5,446 nt of DNA. Origin: Microcaldota archaeon. Lineage in GTDB: Archaea > Micrarchaeota > Micrarchaeia > Burarchaeales > JACQQB01. Positions 1-5,057 of this stretch are shown one piece after another. The notes under the pieces are model-generated. The model was not told the origin of the DNA. It saw nothing but the letters and a program-made list of their open reading frames with translations, and searched no databases. Positions within the stretch are counted from its first letter, which is position 1; the number at the start of each line of letters is the position of its first letter. The stretch covers positions 1 to 5,446 of the forward strand of contig JACQQB010000118.1 of assembly GCA_016207225.1 (NCBI GenBank), in the 5' to 3' direction. A program made the translations under genes and the position numbers.

Positions 1-33
1 TTAAAAAATTCAAATCTATTTTAGGTGAATAAA
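1..33 (+). other. 3' end of an unidentified upstream gene
   Basis: Two reading frames are open to the left edge. One ends at TAG 22-24 and reads LKNSNLF. The other ends at TAA 30-32 and reads KKFKSILGE. Both arrangements fit the style of this operon, where the next gene's GGTGA (24-28) overlaps or follows the upstream stop, so the frame cannot be chosen here. In many archaea the gene before DUF106 is adenylate kinase or secY; that is synteny knowledge and nothing in these few codons confirms it. Confidence 0.35.
24..28 (+). promoter_or_regulatory. Shine-Dalgarno of the DUF106 gene
   Basis: GGTGA is complementary to the archaeal 16S rRNA 3' end (ATCACC). It lies 5 nt before TTG at 34. It overlaps the GTG at 25, so that GTG cannot be the start it serves, and the TTG is favoured. 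Confidence 0.7.
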
Positions 34-549
34 TTGGTCAGTGAAATAATAATTCAATTTGGGCTAATATCATTAGCCGGCATTTTATACTCCGTTTTCA
101 CTATTTTTGTTACTGAAAAAATCGGCAACAGGGCAAGGGCCAACGAAATCCAAAAAGAAATAAAAGAGCTTAATGAAAAAATAAAAAAACTGCAAAATTC
201 AAAGGAGAAGAAGGGCGAAGAGGAACTAAACAAAACACAGGAAAAGATTCCAAAACTGCTCTACGAATCCATGATGCTGCAATTCAAACCATTAATACTG
301 ACTTTGCCAGCCCTATTCCTTCTTCCTCCCTTTTTAAAATCCATATTTATGGATTTCACGATTACCCTAGGCTTCTATCTACCAATATTCTTGCAGAATT
401 TCGAACACTTCCCGAACTGGAGGAATGTATTTGGCACTATAGGGTGGTTCTGGATAGTATTTATATTTTCCAGTCTAATAATTCAACTGATATCTACTGT
501 TTACAAAAAAATCAAAAAAGGTGAACTAAATGGGATTATTAAAGCATAA
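34..549 (+). CDS. DUF106 / YidC-EMC3-like membrane protein insertase
   Basis: The product is a 171-residue integral membrane protein of the archaeal DUF106 family, part of the Oxa1/YidC/EMC3/TMCO1 superfamily. Members help insert proteins into the cytoplasmic membrane near the Sec translocon and the ribosome. Visible architecture: a hydrophobic first segment at about residues 4-26, a long charged coiled-coil stretch at about 34-75 rich in Lys and Glu, a second hydrophobic segment at 84-104 containing a PALFLLPP run, and a third at 134-156 followed by a basic tail. Three membrane spans with a cytosolic coiled coil after the first is the family pattern. TTG at 34 is preferred over GTG at 25 because GGTGA at 24-28 is correctly spaced for it. 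The last 20 nt overlap eL34. The family is usually found next to secY or eL34 in archaea, as here. Function is inferred from family and topology, not from catalytic residues. Confidence 0.85.
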   Translation: MVSEIIIQFGLISLAGILYSVFTIFVTEKIGNRARANEIQKEIKELNEKIKKLQNSKEKKGEEELNKTQEKIPKLLYESMMLQFKPLILTLPALFLLPPFLKSIFMDFTITLGFYLPIFLQNFEHFPNWRNVFGTIGWFWIVFIFSSLIIQLISTVYKKIKKGELNGIIKA

Positions 550-853
550 ATCAAGGTCATTGGCAAGAGTCCAAAGAAGAACTGTCAGCGGTAAAACCGT
601 AACTCACTACAGGGCAAGGAAAAATGATTACATGAAATGTGGGATATGCAAGTCAAACCTACTGTCAGTTACAAACTCTTCATCAGTTTCAAAATCAAGC
701 AAGAGACCTAGCAGGATATTCGGCGGCCATTTATGCCACGGCTGCACAAGGACAATAATAAGCCAAGCCTCAAAAATAAAAGCCGGAACGATTAAAATAA
801 ACGATGTTGACATATTGCTTCAACCATACGTCAAGACTATAGCAAAGGTGTAA
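530..853 (+). CDS. rpl34e: 50S ribosomal protein eL34 (L34e)
   Basis: This is a large-subunit ribosomal protein of the archaeal/eukaryotic L34e family. The 107-residue product has a basic N-terminus with a typical RVQRRTVSGKTVTHYRARK-like stretch at residues 13-31. It also carries a zinc ribbon made of Cys37-x-x-Cys40 (CGIC) and Cys69-x-x-Cys72 (CHGC), with the conserved FGGHLC segment just before the second pair. It is somewhat longer than the roughly 90-residue archaeal norm, mainly through a Ser/Lys-rich linker at about residues 46-60 between the two Cys pairs. ATG at 530 has GGTGA at 520-524, inside the end of the DUF106 gene, and the reading frames overlap by 20 nt, suggesting translational coupling. 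The stop codon directly follows the Shine-Dalgarno of the next gene. Some reduced archaea lack this protein, so its presence has taxonomic value. Confidence 0.95.
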   Translation: MGLLKHKSRSLARVQRRTVSGKTVTHYRARKNDYMKCGICKSNLLSVTNSSSVSKSSKRPSRIFGGHLCHGCTRTIISQASKIKAGTIKINDVDILLQPYVKTIAKV

Positions 854-856
854 TCA

Positions 857-1372
857 ATGATCATATGCATCAGCGGGTTATCGGGAAGCGGGAAAAACGC
901 CGTTGGTGAACTTGTTGCAAAAGCTCTTGGCCTAAAAGAAATCAAACTATCATTTAAGGACGAAGCAAAAAGGCTTGGAATCGGCCTGATGGAACTACAA
1001 AGGCTTGCAAGCAAAGATTTTTCATTCGATAAAAAATTAGATAAAAAGATACTTGATGAAGCAAATAAGGGAAATTGCGTTGTAACTACATGGCTTTGCA
1101 GCTGGCTTGTGAAAGGTGCAACACTAAGGATATGGCTCAATGCAAGTGAAGATGTAAGAGCCAAAAGACTGGGAAAAAGAGATAAAATGACTCACAGCCA
1201 AGCATTGACTCACTTAAGAAAAAGAGATGCAAACAACAGGAAAAGATACCTGAAATATTATAATATCGACATACAAAATCATGAGATGTTTGATTTAGAG
1301 ATCAATACTGCTAAATTCACTCCACAGCAGATTGCGGATATAGTAGTAACTGCCGCTAAAAACAAAAGGTGA
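857..1372 (+). CDS. cmk: cytidylate kinase, archaeal type
   Basis: The product is a cytosolic NMP kinase that phosphorylates CMP/dCMP with ATP, feeding CTP and dCTP synthesis. The 171-residue length is near normal for archaeal Cmk. A Walker A loop GLSGSGKN spans residues 7-14 with Lys13. A FDxxLDxxIL helix at about 57-66 matches the family segment before the substrate strand. Arg-rich LID-like segments lie at about 101-109 (RAKRLGKRD) and 121-130. Oddly, the segment 75-83, VVTTWLCSW, stands where related archaeal enzymes, as I recall them, have VVEGRLSGW; the usual Gly-Arg is replaced by Thr-Trp. ATG at 857 follows GGTG at 847-850, which runs into the eL34 stop. The gene lies between eL34 and eL14, the standard archaeal position. 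Family assignment is firm; exact substrate preference is inferred. Confidence 0.88.
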   Translation: MIICISGLSGSGKNAVGELVAKALGLKEIKLSFKDEAKRLGIGLMELQRLASKDFSFDKKLDKKILDEANKGNCVVTTWLCSWLVKGATLRIWLNASEDVRAKRLGKRDKMTHSQALTHLRKRDANNRKRYLKYYNIDIQNHEMFDLEINTAKFTPQQIADIVVTAAKNKR

Positions 1373-1378
1373 TGTATT

Positions 1379-1603
1379 ATGCCAGCAATAGACGTAGGTT
1401 CTGTCTGCATTAAAACAACCGGAAGAGATGCAAACATGCCATGTGTAATAACGAAAGTAATCAATGAAAATACCGTAGAAGTACTAAGCAAAGGGAGGAA
1501 AAATAAGCGAAAGTGCAGTATAAGGCACTTGCAACCACTTGGCAAAAAAATAGAAGTAACCACAGACGCAGAGGTGAAAAAATCTCTAGCGAAAATATCA
1601 TAA
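1379..1603 (+). CDS. rpl14e: 50S ribosomal protein eL14 (L14e)
   Basis: This is a large-subunit ribosomal protein with a single KOW/SH3-like barrel. The 74-residue product opens with the family pattern of a conserved Gly and hydrophobic strand (VGSVCIKTTGRDA at residues 6-18), followed by VITKV, the NTVEVL strand and a basic KGRKNKRKCSIRHLQP segment at about 38-53. The length is typical for archaeal L14e. ATG at 1379 is preceded by GGTGAT at 1368-1373, which contains the TGA stop of cmk; the spacer is 5 nt. A second GGTGA at 1573-1577, inside its last codons, appears to serve cbf5. The gene order cmk-eL14-cbf5 is common in archaea. Confidence 0.93.
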   Translation: MPAIDVGSVCIKTTGRDANMPCVITKVINENTVEVLSKGRKNKRKCSIRHLQPLGKKIEVTTDAEVKKSLAKIS

Positions 1604-2538
1604 TAAAATCAAACGAAGGGACAGATCCAAGGTATGGTAAAAAGCCTTCTGAAAGAACGGTTGAAGAGCTCCTGGACCTCGGGTTTGTGATAATCGATAA
1701 GCCTTGCGGTCCAAGCAGCCACGAAGTAAGTTCCTGGGTCAAAAAACTGTTAAAAATAAAAAAAACAGGGCATACTGGTACACTGGATCCCAATGTTTCG
1801 GGTGTATTGCCAGTTGCTTTAAATAGGGCCACAAAATCAGTCGGGTTTCTATTAAAAAGCACAAAGGAATACGTTGGAATAATGCAATTCCATAAACCAG
1901 TAACACCTGAGAAAGTTAAGGAACTGTTCAGGCAATTTACAGGTGAAATCCAGCAAACGCCGCCACTAAGAAGCGCCGTAAGGAAGGTTCAGAGGAAAAG
2001 AAAGGTTTATTATCTTGATGCGCTAGAATTTTATAATCAAAATGTGCTTTTTCACGTTGTATGTGAGGCAGGGACATATATCCGAAAACTATGCCATGAT
2101 ATAGGCAAGATATCTAAACTAGGAGCACACATGCTCGAGCTAAGAAGGATTAAAGTCTCAAAAATCTCGGAGGACAAAAGCATTAAATTACAGGATCTCA
2201 GTGACGTTTATTGGGCTTGGCAAGAAAAGAAAAATGATGAACTGGCAAAGCATATAGTGCCTATAGAGAGCCTTCTTAACCTGAAGAGGATATGGGTCAA
2301 AGACAGCGCTGTGGAAGCTGTATGCAGTGGTGCTGCGCTTGCAGTTCCAGGAATTGCTAAGTTTGAGGAAAACATGGCTAAAGATGAAGAAATAGCTATA
2401 TTAAGTTTAAAGGGTGAATTAGTAGCGTTTGCAAAGACTATGCTTTCAAGCAAGGAAATTGCTGAAAATAAGAATGGAATGGCTGCAAAGCCCATGCGTG
2501 TAGTGATGGAAAAAGGTACTTACCCTAAATGCTGGTAA
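1513..2538 (+). CDS. cbf5: Cbf5, H/ACA RNP and tRNA pseudouridine synthase
   Basis: This is the catalytic subunit of archaeal box H/ACA ribonucleoproteins (with Nop10, Gar1, L7Ae), converting uridine to pseudouridine in rRNA and, with partners, U55 of tRNAs. In GTG-start numbering, the Cbf5 N-terminal motif TDPRYGKKP leads into a TruB-like core with DKPCGPSSHEV. The catalytic motif GHTGTLDP has Asp92 at bases 1786-1788, and TPPLRSAV and a CEAGTYIRKL motif follow. A C-terminal PUA domain runs from about residue 258 (WVKDSAVEAV) to the TYPKCW end. The coordinates use GTG 1513, the only ATG/GTG/TTG start upstream of the domain after the in-frame TAA 1504-1506. It would overlap eL14 by 91 nt and has no well-spaced Shine-Dalgarno. 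GGTGA at 1573-1577 with a 4-nt spacer points instead to an ATC codon at 1582 as the true start, giving a 318-residue protein. Identity is certain; the start is not. Confidence 0.93.
   Translation: MQYKALATTWQKNRSNHRRRGEKISSENIIIKSNEGTDPRYGKKPSERTVEELLDLGFVIIDKPCGPSSHEVSSWVKKLLKIKKTGHTGTLDPNVSGVLPVALNRATKSVGFLLKSTKEYVGIMQFHKPVTPEKVKELFRQFTGEIQQTPPLRSAVRKVQRKRKVYYLDALEFYNQNVLFHVVCEAGTYIRKLCHDIGKISKLGAHMLELRRIKVSKISEDKSIKLQDLSDVYWAWQEKKNDELAKHIVPIESLLNLKRIWVKDSAVEAVCSGAALAVPGIAKFEENMAKDEEIAILSLKGELVAFAKTMLSSKEIAENKNGMAAKPMRVVMEKGTYPKCW
1573..1577 (+). promoter_or_regulatory. Shine-Dalgarno likely serving cbf5
   Basis: GGTGA inside the 3' end of the eL14 gene matches the element used by the other genes here. 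No canonical start codon in the cbf5 frame lies within reach downstream. The codon at the normal 4-nt spacing is ATC at 1582. The site argues against GTG 1513 and for initiation at or near 1582. Confidence 0.5.
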
Positions 2539-2546
2539 TTCCTCGG

Positions 2547-2557
2547 CATATATAAAG
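2547..2557 (+). promoter_or_regulatory. possible TATA box upstream of tRNA-Ser
   Basis: ATATATAAA at 2548-2556 lies in the only gap of more than 20 nt between genes. It is centred about 40 nt before the tRNA 5' end, so a start about 26 nt downstream would leave a leader of roughly 15 nt. Other AT-rich stretches (TTTTAAA at 2560-2566, TTTTAAAT at 2568-2575) could also serve. The whole gap 2539-2592 is AT-rich, and its T runs might also end the cbf5 transcript. No BRE is clear. Confidence 0.4.
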
Positions 2558-2592
2558 TGTTTTAAAGTTTTAAATTCTAAAAAAATAACCCT

Positions 2593-2695
2593 GCCGGGGT
2601 GACAGAACCTGGTCATCGTGCATGCCTGGAACGGCTACAACATTGAAAGCATGTGGTCCTTGCGGGCCTTATGGGTTCAAATCCCATCCCCGGCG
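2593..2695 (+). tRNA. tRNA-Ser with putative 16-nt intron; anticodon GGA (or UGA)
   Basis: This is a class II tRNA. The acceptor stem GCCGGGG (2593-2599) pairs with CCCCGGC (2688-2694), and the discriminator G2695 fits serine. The D loop has GG at 2611-2612. The anticodon stem is CATGC (2621-2625) with GCATG (2649-2653). The long variable arm is GGTCC (2655-2659), loop TTGC, GGGCC (2664-2668). The T arm is ATGGG, TTCAAAT, CCCAT (2671-2687). No CCA is encoded. The anticodon loop holds 23 nt instead of 7, so 16 nt must be removed, leaving 87 nt. Removing 2632-2647 at the canonical 37/38 site gives loop CTGGAAA, anticodon GGA. Removing 2628-2643 gives CTTGAAA, anticodon UGA. Both are serine. I found no good bulge-helix-bulge for either. 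The D stem has an A-C mismatch. The gene precedes uS13 by 17 nt and is probably co-transcribed with it. Confidence 0.9.
2632..2647 (+). other. putative tRNA-Ser intron (canonical 37/38 placement)
   Basis: Sixteen bases must leave the anticodon loop to give a seven-base loop. Placement after base 37 is the commonest archaeal site and leaves the anticodon GGA. The expected four-base central helix (2626-2629 with 2642-2645) has only one Watson-Crick and one G-T pair, so the exact boundaries are unproven. Confidence 0.45.
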
Positions 2696-2703
2696 TAAAA
2701 ATT

Positions 2704-2708
2704 GGTGA
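2704..2708 (+). promoter_or_regulatory. Shine-Dalgarno of uS13
   Basis: GGTGA lies 4 nt before TTG 2713. An in-frame TGA at 2710-2712 directly precedes the TTG, so no start further upstream is possible and TTG is the start. Confidence 0.8.
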
Positions 2709-2712
2709 TTGA

Positions 2713-3372
2713 TTGCAACCGAAGAAAGAAATTCGTGGTATAATTAGGATTTCAGGACAGGATTTGAAGGGCGAGATACCAATAGGCAGAGCCTTGTCCA
2801 AGATTAAAGGCGTAGGTGCTAGATTAAGCCGTATTGTATCTGAGATCATCAAGACCAACCTAAAACTGGATGACGCTACGGTTGTGGGTGAACTTAGCGA
2901 TGACGAAATAGGCCAGATTGAAGAAATATTGACCAACCCTGGAAAATATAACGTTCCTTATTACTTATTAAACAGGAGAAAAGATTATGAAACAGGTCAA
3001 GATGCCCATAAAATAGCGAATGACCTAACTTTCTCAGTCAAGCAAGACATTGAGCGTGATAAGAATATCTACACATGGCGTGGTTACAGGCACCAATACG
3101 GTCAAAAAGTTCGTGGTCAGCACAGTAGAACCACCGGTAGAACCGGAATGACTGTCGGTGTGTTAAGAAAGGCCATTATTAGGGTGGCAGGCGCATCAGC
3201 TCCGACAGCAGCACAAGCACAGCAGGCATCAGCGGCTCCAGCAGCCCCTGTAAAAGGTGCAGCAGCACCCACAACAGCTCCAGCAAAAGGTGCATCCGCA
3301 GCTCCAGTTAAAGCGGCTCCAGCGGCCCCTGTAAAAGAAGTTAAAAAGGAAGAAAAGAAACCAGCTAAATAG
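2713..3372 (+). CDS. rps13: 30S ribosomal protein uS13 with Ala/Pro/Lys-rich tail
   Basis: This is a small-subunit head protein that contacts the P-site tRNA and forms intersubunit bridges. Residues 1-160 are an ordinary archaeal S13. They include the helix-hairpin-helix stretch around IKGVGARLSR (31-40), the NRRKDYETG segment (87-95), and the signature RGYRHQYGQKVRGQ followed by TTGRTGMTVGV (123-150). Residues 161-219 are an unusual low-complexity tail of Ala, Pro, Lys and some Gln, Thr and Ser, with repeated APVK and APAK units, ending in a Lys/Glu-rich segment. This makes the protein about 219 residues instead of the usual 150 or so. The start is TTG 2713, fixed by the preceding in-frame stop and GGTGA at 2704-2708. 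It leads the uS13-uS4-uS11-rpoD set, the archaeal alpha-operon order. The tail could reach out from the 30S head surface, but its role is unknown. Confidence 0.95.
   Translation: MQPKKEIRGIIRISGQDLKGEIPIGRALSKIKGVGARLSRIVSEIIKTNLKLDDATVVGELSDDEIGQIEEILTNPGKYNVPYYLLNRRKDYETGQDAHKIANDLTFSVKQDIERDKNIYTWRGYRHQYGQKVRGQHSRTTGRTGMTVGVLRKAIIRVAGASAPTAAQAQQASAAPAAPVKGAAAPTTAPAKGASAAPVKAAPAAPVKEVKKEEKKPAK
3193..3369 (+). repeat. low-complexity repeat region coding the uS13 tail
   Basis: The heptamer GCTCCAG recurs along this stretch, encoding Ala-Pro followed by Ala or Val. A 25-base segment at 3232-3256 recurs at 3313-3337 with one difference, an offset of 81 bases (27 codons). The reading frame is kept throughout. 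This looks like growth by in-frame slippage or unequal exchange. Confidence 0.75.
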
Positions 3373-3375
3373 GTG
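3372..3375 (+). promoter_or_regulatory. Shine-Dalgarno of uS4
   Basis: GGTG begins on the last base of the uS13 TAG stop (3370-3372) and lies 5 nt before TTG 3381. It supports TTG as the uS4 start. Confidence 0.7.
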
Positions 3376-3380
3376 TTAAA

Positions 3381-3884
3381 TTGGGAGATCCAAGAAAACT
3401 TAAAAGAAAATTCGAAACTCCAAAGAAAATTTGGGATAGCGATAGAATAGAAAAGGAAAAGGGCTTACTCCTAGAGTTTGGCTTAAAAAACATGCGTGAG
3501 CTCTGGGTAACTCAAAAAGAACTTAAAAAAATAAGAAGGCAAGCAAGGCTCTTACTCGCGCAGGGTGAAAGGGGAGTCCAAAAAGGAAAAGAACTTTTAA
3601 GCAAGGTTGTTCGCCTTGGTCTAGCCAAGGAAGGGGCTACTTTGGAATCATTATTATCCTTAAACATTCAAGACATACTTGACAGGAGATTACAGACAAG
3701 AGTATTCAAAAAGGGCCTGGCCAGAACTATGAAGCAGAGCAGGCAATTGATCATTCATGGTTTCATAGCAATAAAAGACAGGAAAATAACTGCTCCTAGC
3801 TACATGGTTCCAGTCAATGAGGAGAGCTTGTTAACCTATTATAAAGCTATAGACCTAGAACCTAAACCTCCAACAACCCAGTGA
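3381..3884 (+). CDS. rps4: 30S ribosomal protein uS4
   Basis: This is a primary 16S rRNA-binding protein needed early in 30S assembly. The 167-residue product begins [18 protein letters not shown], the archaeal/eukaryotic S4 (S9e-like) N-terminus. It continues with a helical basic domain containing RRQARLLLA (52-60). The S4 RNA-binding fold spans about residues 102-152, with [13 protein letters not shown], the [11 protein letters not shown] turn and ITAPSYMVP. The length is usual for archaeal uS4. The start is TTG 3381 with GGTG at 3372-3375. The stop TGA (3882-3884) lies inside the GTGAT element that precedes uS11, so termination and reinitiation are probably coupled. The short C-terminal PKPPTTQ tail is a minor extension. 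Confidence 0.95.
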   Translation: MGDPRKLKRKFETPKKIWDSDRIEKEKGLLLEFGLKNMRELWVTQKELKKIRRQARLLLAQGERGVQKGKELLSKVVRLGLAKEGATLESLLSLNIQDILDRRLQTRVFKKGLARTMKQSRQLIIHGFIAIKDRKITAPSYMVPVNEESLLTYYKAIDLEPKPPTTQ

Positions 3885-3885
3885 T
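3881..3885 (+). promoter_or_regulatory. Shine-Dalgarno of uS11
   Basis: GTGAT pairs with the anti-Shine-Dalgarno ATCAC and stands 4 nt before ATG 3890. This explains the GTG as part of the binding site and not as the start codon. Confidence 0.6.
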
Positions 3886-3889
3886 TTTT

Positions 3890-4339
3890 ATGGCAGAAGA
3901 AGTAAAACAAGAAGAAAAACCAAAACCTCAAGAAGACAAATTCAGGAGGAGAAGGGAAGAAAAATGGGCAGTAGCCCACATATACTCATCTAAAAACAAC
4001 ACCATAATCACTGTAACTGATGTTAGTGGCGCAGAGACAATTTCCAAGGCTACTGGTGGTATGATTGTCAAAGCAGACAGGGAAGAAGGTTCTCCTTATG
4101 CTGCAATGCAGGCTGCATTCAAGGCTGCAGACTTGGCAAAACTTCGTGGTATTACGGGTTTACATATTAAAATAAGGGCTCCTGGTGGACATGGAAGCAA
4201 AACCCCTGGTGCAGGTGCCCAGGCAGTAGTCAGGGCATTTGCTAGAAGCGGATTAAGGATAGGAAAAATAGAAGATGTAACTCCTATTCCTACTGACACA
4301 ACAAAGAGGCCTGGCGGTAAAAGAGGAAGAAGGGTGTAA
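3890..4339 (+). CDS. rps11: 30S ribosomal protein uS11
   Basis: This is a small-subunit platform protein near the E site and the 16S rRNA 3' region. The 149-residue product has a charged, Lys/Glu/Pro-rich N-terminal extension (about residues 2-25), common in archaea. The S11 core follows: [19 protein letters not shown] (26-44), [19 protein letters not shown] (54-72), and the highly conserved [19 protein letters not shown] stretch (93-111). The C-terminus ends [25 protein letters not shown] (129-149), which matches archaeal and eukaryotic S11. ATG 3890 is chosen over GTG 3881 because the latter belongs to a GTGAT ribosome-binding site. The gene ends two bases before rpoD, whose own GGTG (4333-4336) lies in the last uS11 codons. 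Confidence 0.96.
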   Translation: MAEEVKQEEKPKPQEDKFRRRREEKWAVAHIYSSKNNTIITVTDVSGAETISKATGGMIVKADREEGSPYAAMQAAFKAADLAKLRGITGLHIKIRAPGGHGSKTPGAGAQAVVRAFARSGLRIGKIEDVTPIPTDTTKRPGGKRGRRV

Positions 4340-4341
4340 GA

Positions 4342-4911
4342 ATGAGAATTAAAGTTAATGAAATCGATGATAAAAGCATAGAATTTACTCTAAGCAACAC
4401 AACCATTGCATTCGCAAATGCAGTCAGAAGAATCTGCATGAATAGTGTACCAACCTTTGCAATAGAATCAGTAACCATGTATGAAAACAGCTCTTCATTC
4501 TTTGATGAATACGTAACGAATCGACTCGGGCTAATCCCCCTTAAGACTCCATCAGACTACACTGAAAAAGATGAAGCAGTGCTCTCATTGGACGTAGAAG
4601 GCCCCTGCGTAGTCTACTCCAAGGATTTTAAGAGTTCAGATTCAAAAATAAAACCAGCGTATGATAAAATTCCAGTTCTTCGCCTGCTTGAAAGGCAAAA
4701 ACTAAGGCTGGAAGCAAAAGCTGTTTTATCTACATCCAGAAAACATGCAAAGTATCAGGCTAGCTTAGCAGGATACAAAATAACAAAAGACGGGGATATA
4801 ATATTTACTCTGGAATCATTCGGGCAGATGTCACCTAACGATATATTAACAAAAGCAGCGCAAATACTAGAAACAAAATGTGATGAGTTCAAGAAACAGC
4901 TTGAAGAGTAA
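4342..4911 (+). CDS. rpoD: DNA-directed RNA polymerase subunit D (Rpb3/alpha-like), compact form
   Basis: This is the archaeal counterpart of Rpb3 and of the bacterial alpha N-terminal domain. It pairs with subunit L to nucleate RNA polymerase assembly. The dimerisation motif is clear: TIAFANAVRRICMNSVPTFAIE (about residues 21-42), then the NRLGLIPLK segment (60-68). The domain 2 strand follows with VEGPCVVYSKDF (85-96), then RKHAKYQ (133-139) and the C-terminal LESFGQMSPNDILTKAA helix (158-173). At 189 residues it is much shorter than the roughly 250-270 of typical archaeal RpoD. After HAKYQ the chain passes within about ten residues to the final strand and helix, where the usual Cys-rich iron-sulfur-type domain 3 would be inserted. 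The reading frame shows no break, so this is a compact form and not a pseudogene. ATG 4342 has GGTG at 4333-4336. The gene is followed after 3 nt by tRNA-Leu. Confidence 0.93.
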   Translation: MRIKVNEIDDKSIEFTLSNTTIAFANAVRRICMNSVPTFAIESVTMYENSSSFFDEYVTNRLGLIPLKTPSDYTEKDEAVLSLDVEGPCVVYSKDFKSSDSKIKPAYDKIPVLRLLERQKLRLEAKAVLSTSRKHAKYQASLAGYKITKDGDIIFTLESFGQMSPNDILTKAAQILETKCDEFKKQLEE

Positions 4912-4914
4912 CAT

Positions 4915-5046
4915 GCGAGGGTGGCAGAGTTAGGTCAAATGCGCAGGTGAGCTGTATTCAAATTTATCTTCATATCAAATACGCTCTGCGAGACTGAGGC
5001 TCCTGTGCCATTAGTGGCTGCGTGGGTTCAAATCCCATCCCTCGCA
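4915..5046 (+). tRNA. tRNA-Leu(GAG) with 45-nt intron at 30/31
   Basis: This is a class II tRNA. The acceptor stem GCGAGGG (4915-4921) pairs with CCCTCGC (5039-5045), and A5046 is the discriminator expected for leucine. The D stem is GCA (4924-4926) with TGC (4940-4942) and GG at 4933-4934. The variable arm is GCCA-TTAG-TGGC (5007-5018), and the T arm is GTGGG, TTCAAAT, CCCAT (5022-5038). CCA is not encoded. The anticodon stem forms only after removing 4948-4992: CAGG (4944-4947) plus A4993 pairs with TCCTG (5001-5005). The loop becomes CTGAGGC with anticodon GAG at 4996-4998. The mature length is 87 nt. The gene starts 3 nt after the rpoD stop and ends 15 nt before eL18, so it is probably transcribed with them and released by RNase P and tRNase Z. 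Confidence 0.95.
4948..4992 (+). other. tRNA-Leu intron with bulge-helix-bulge motif
   Basis: The intron lies between tRNA positions 30 and 31, inside the anticodon stem. The splice motif is complete. The 5' bulge GGT (4946-4948) is cut after 4947, and the 3' bulge AGA (4991-4993) is cut after 4992. The four-pair central helix joins CGCA (4942-4945) with TGCG (4987-4990). The inner helix is GAGC (4949-4952) with GCTC (4983-4986), extended by GTATT (4954-4958) with AATAC (4978-4982) across a bulged T4953. The outer helix is weak (G4941-C4994 only). Confidence 0.88.
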
Positions 5047-5052
5047 TTTATT

Positions 5053-5057
5053 GGTGA
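5053..5057 (+). promoter_or_regulatory. Shine-Dalgarno of eL18
   Basis: GGTGA lies in the 15-nt spacer after the tRNA and 4 nt before ATG 5062. It excludes the in-frame GTG at 5005, which is inside the tRNA, as the start. Confidence 0.8.

Noticed and set aside
25..27. GTG as start of the DUF106 gene
   Set aside because: It overlaps the GGTGA element (24-28), and TTG 34 has the right spacing to that element.
820..1862. Open frames on the minus strand opposite cmk, eL14 and cbf5
   Set aside because: They are Ser/Leu/Phe-rich shadows of recognised genes on the + strand, with no family resemblance and no ribosome-binding sites in keeping with the rest.
2539..2592. Box H/ACA RNA next to cbf5
   Set aside because: The gap is only 54 AT-rich bases, too short for the hairpin-ACA structure, and no stable stem is visible.
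2600..2615. TGAC/GTCA hairpin as the D stem of tRNA-Ser
   Set aside because: It would consume position 8 and the conserved GG of the D loop; the standard class II layout, though weak, is better supported by the remaining arms.
3881..3883. GTG as start of uS11
   Set aside because: It is part of a GTGAT ribosome-binding site placed 4 nt before ATG 3890, and the extra residues MIF are not typical of S11.
4948..4992. Box C/D guide RNA within the tRNA-Leu intron
   Set aside because: No clear RTGATGA C box or CTGA D box pair is present inside the intron; the CTGA seen is part of the anticodon loop.
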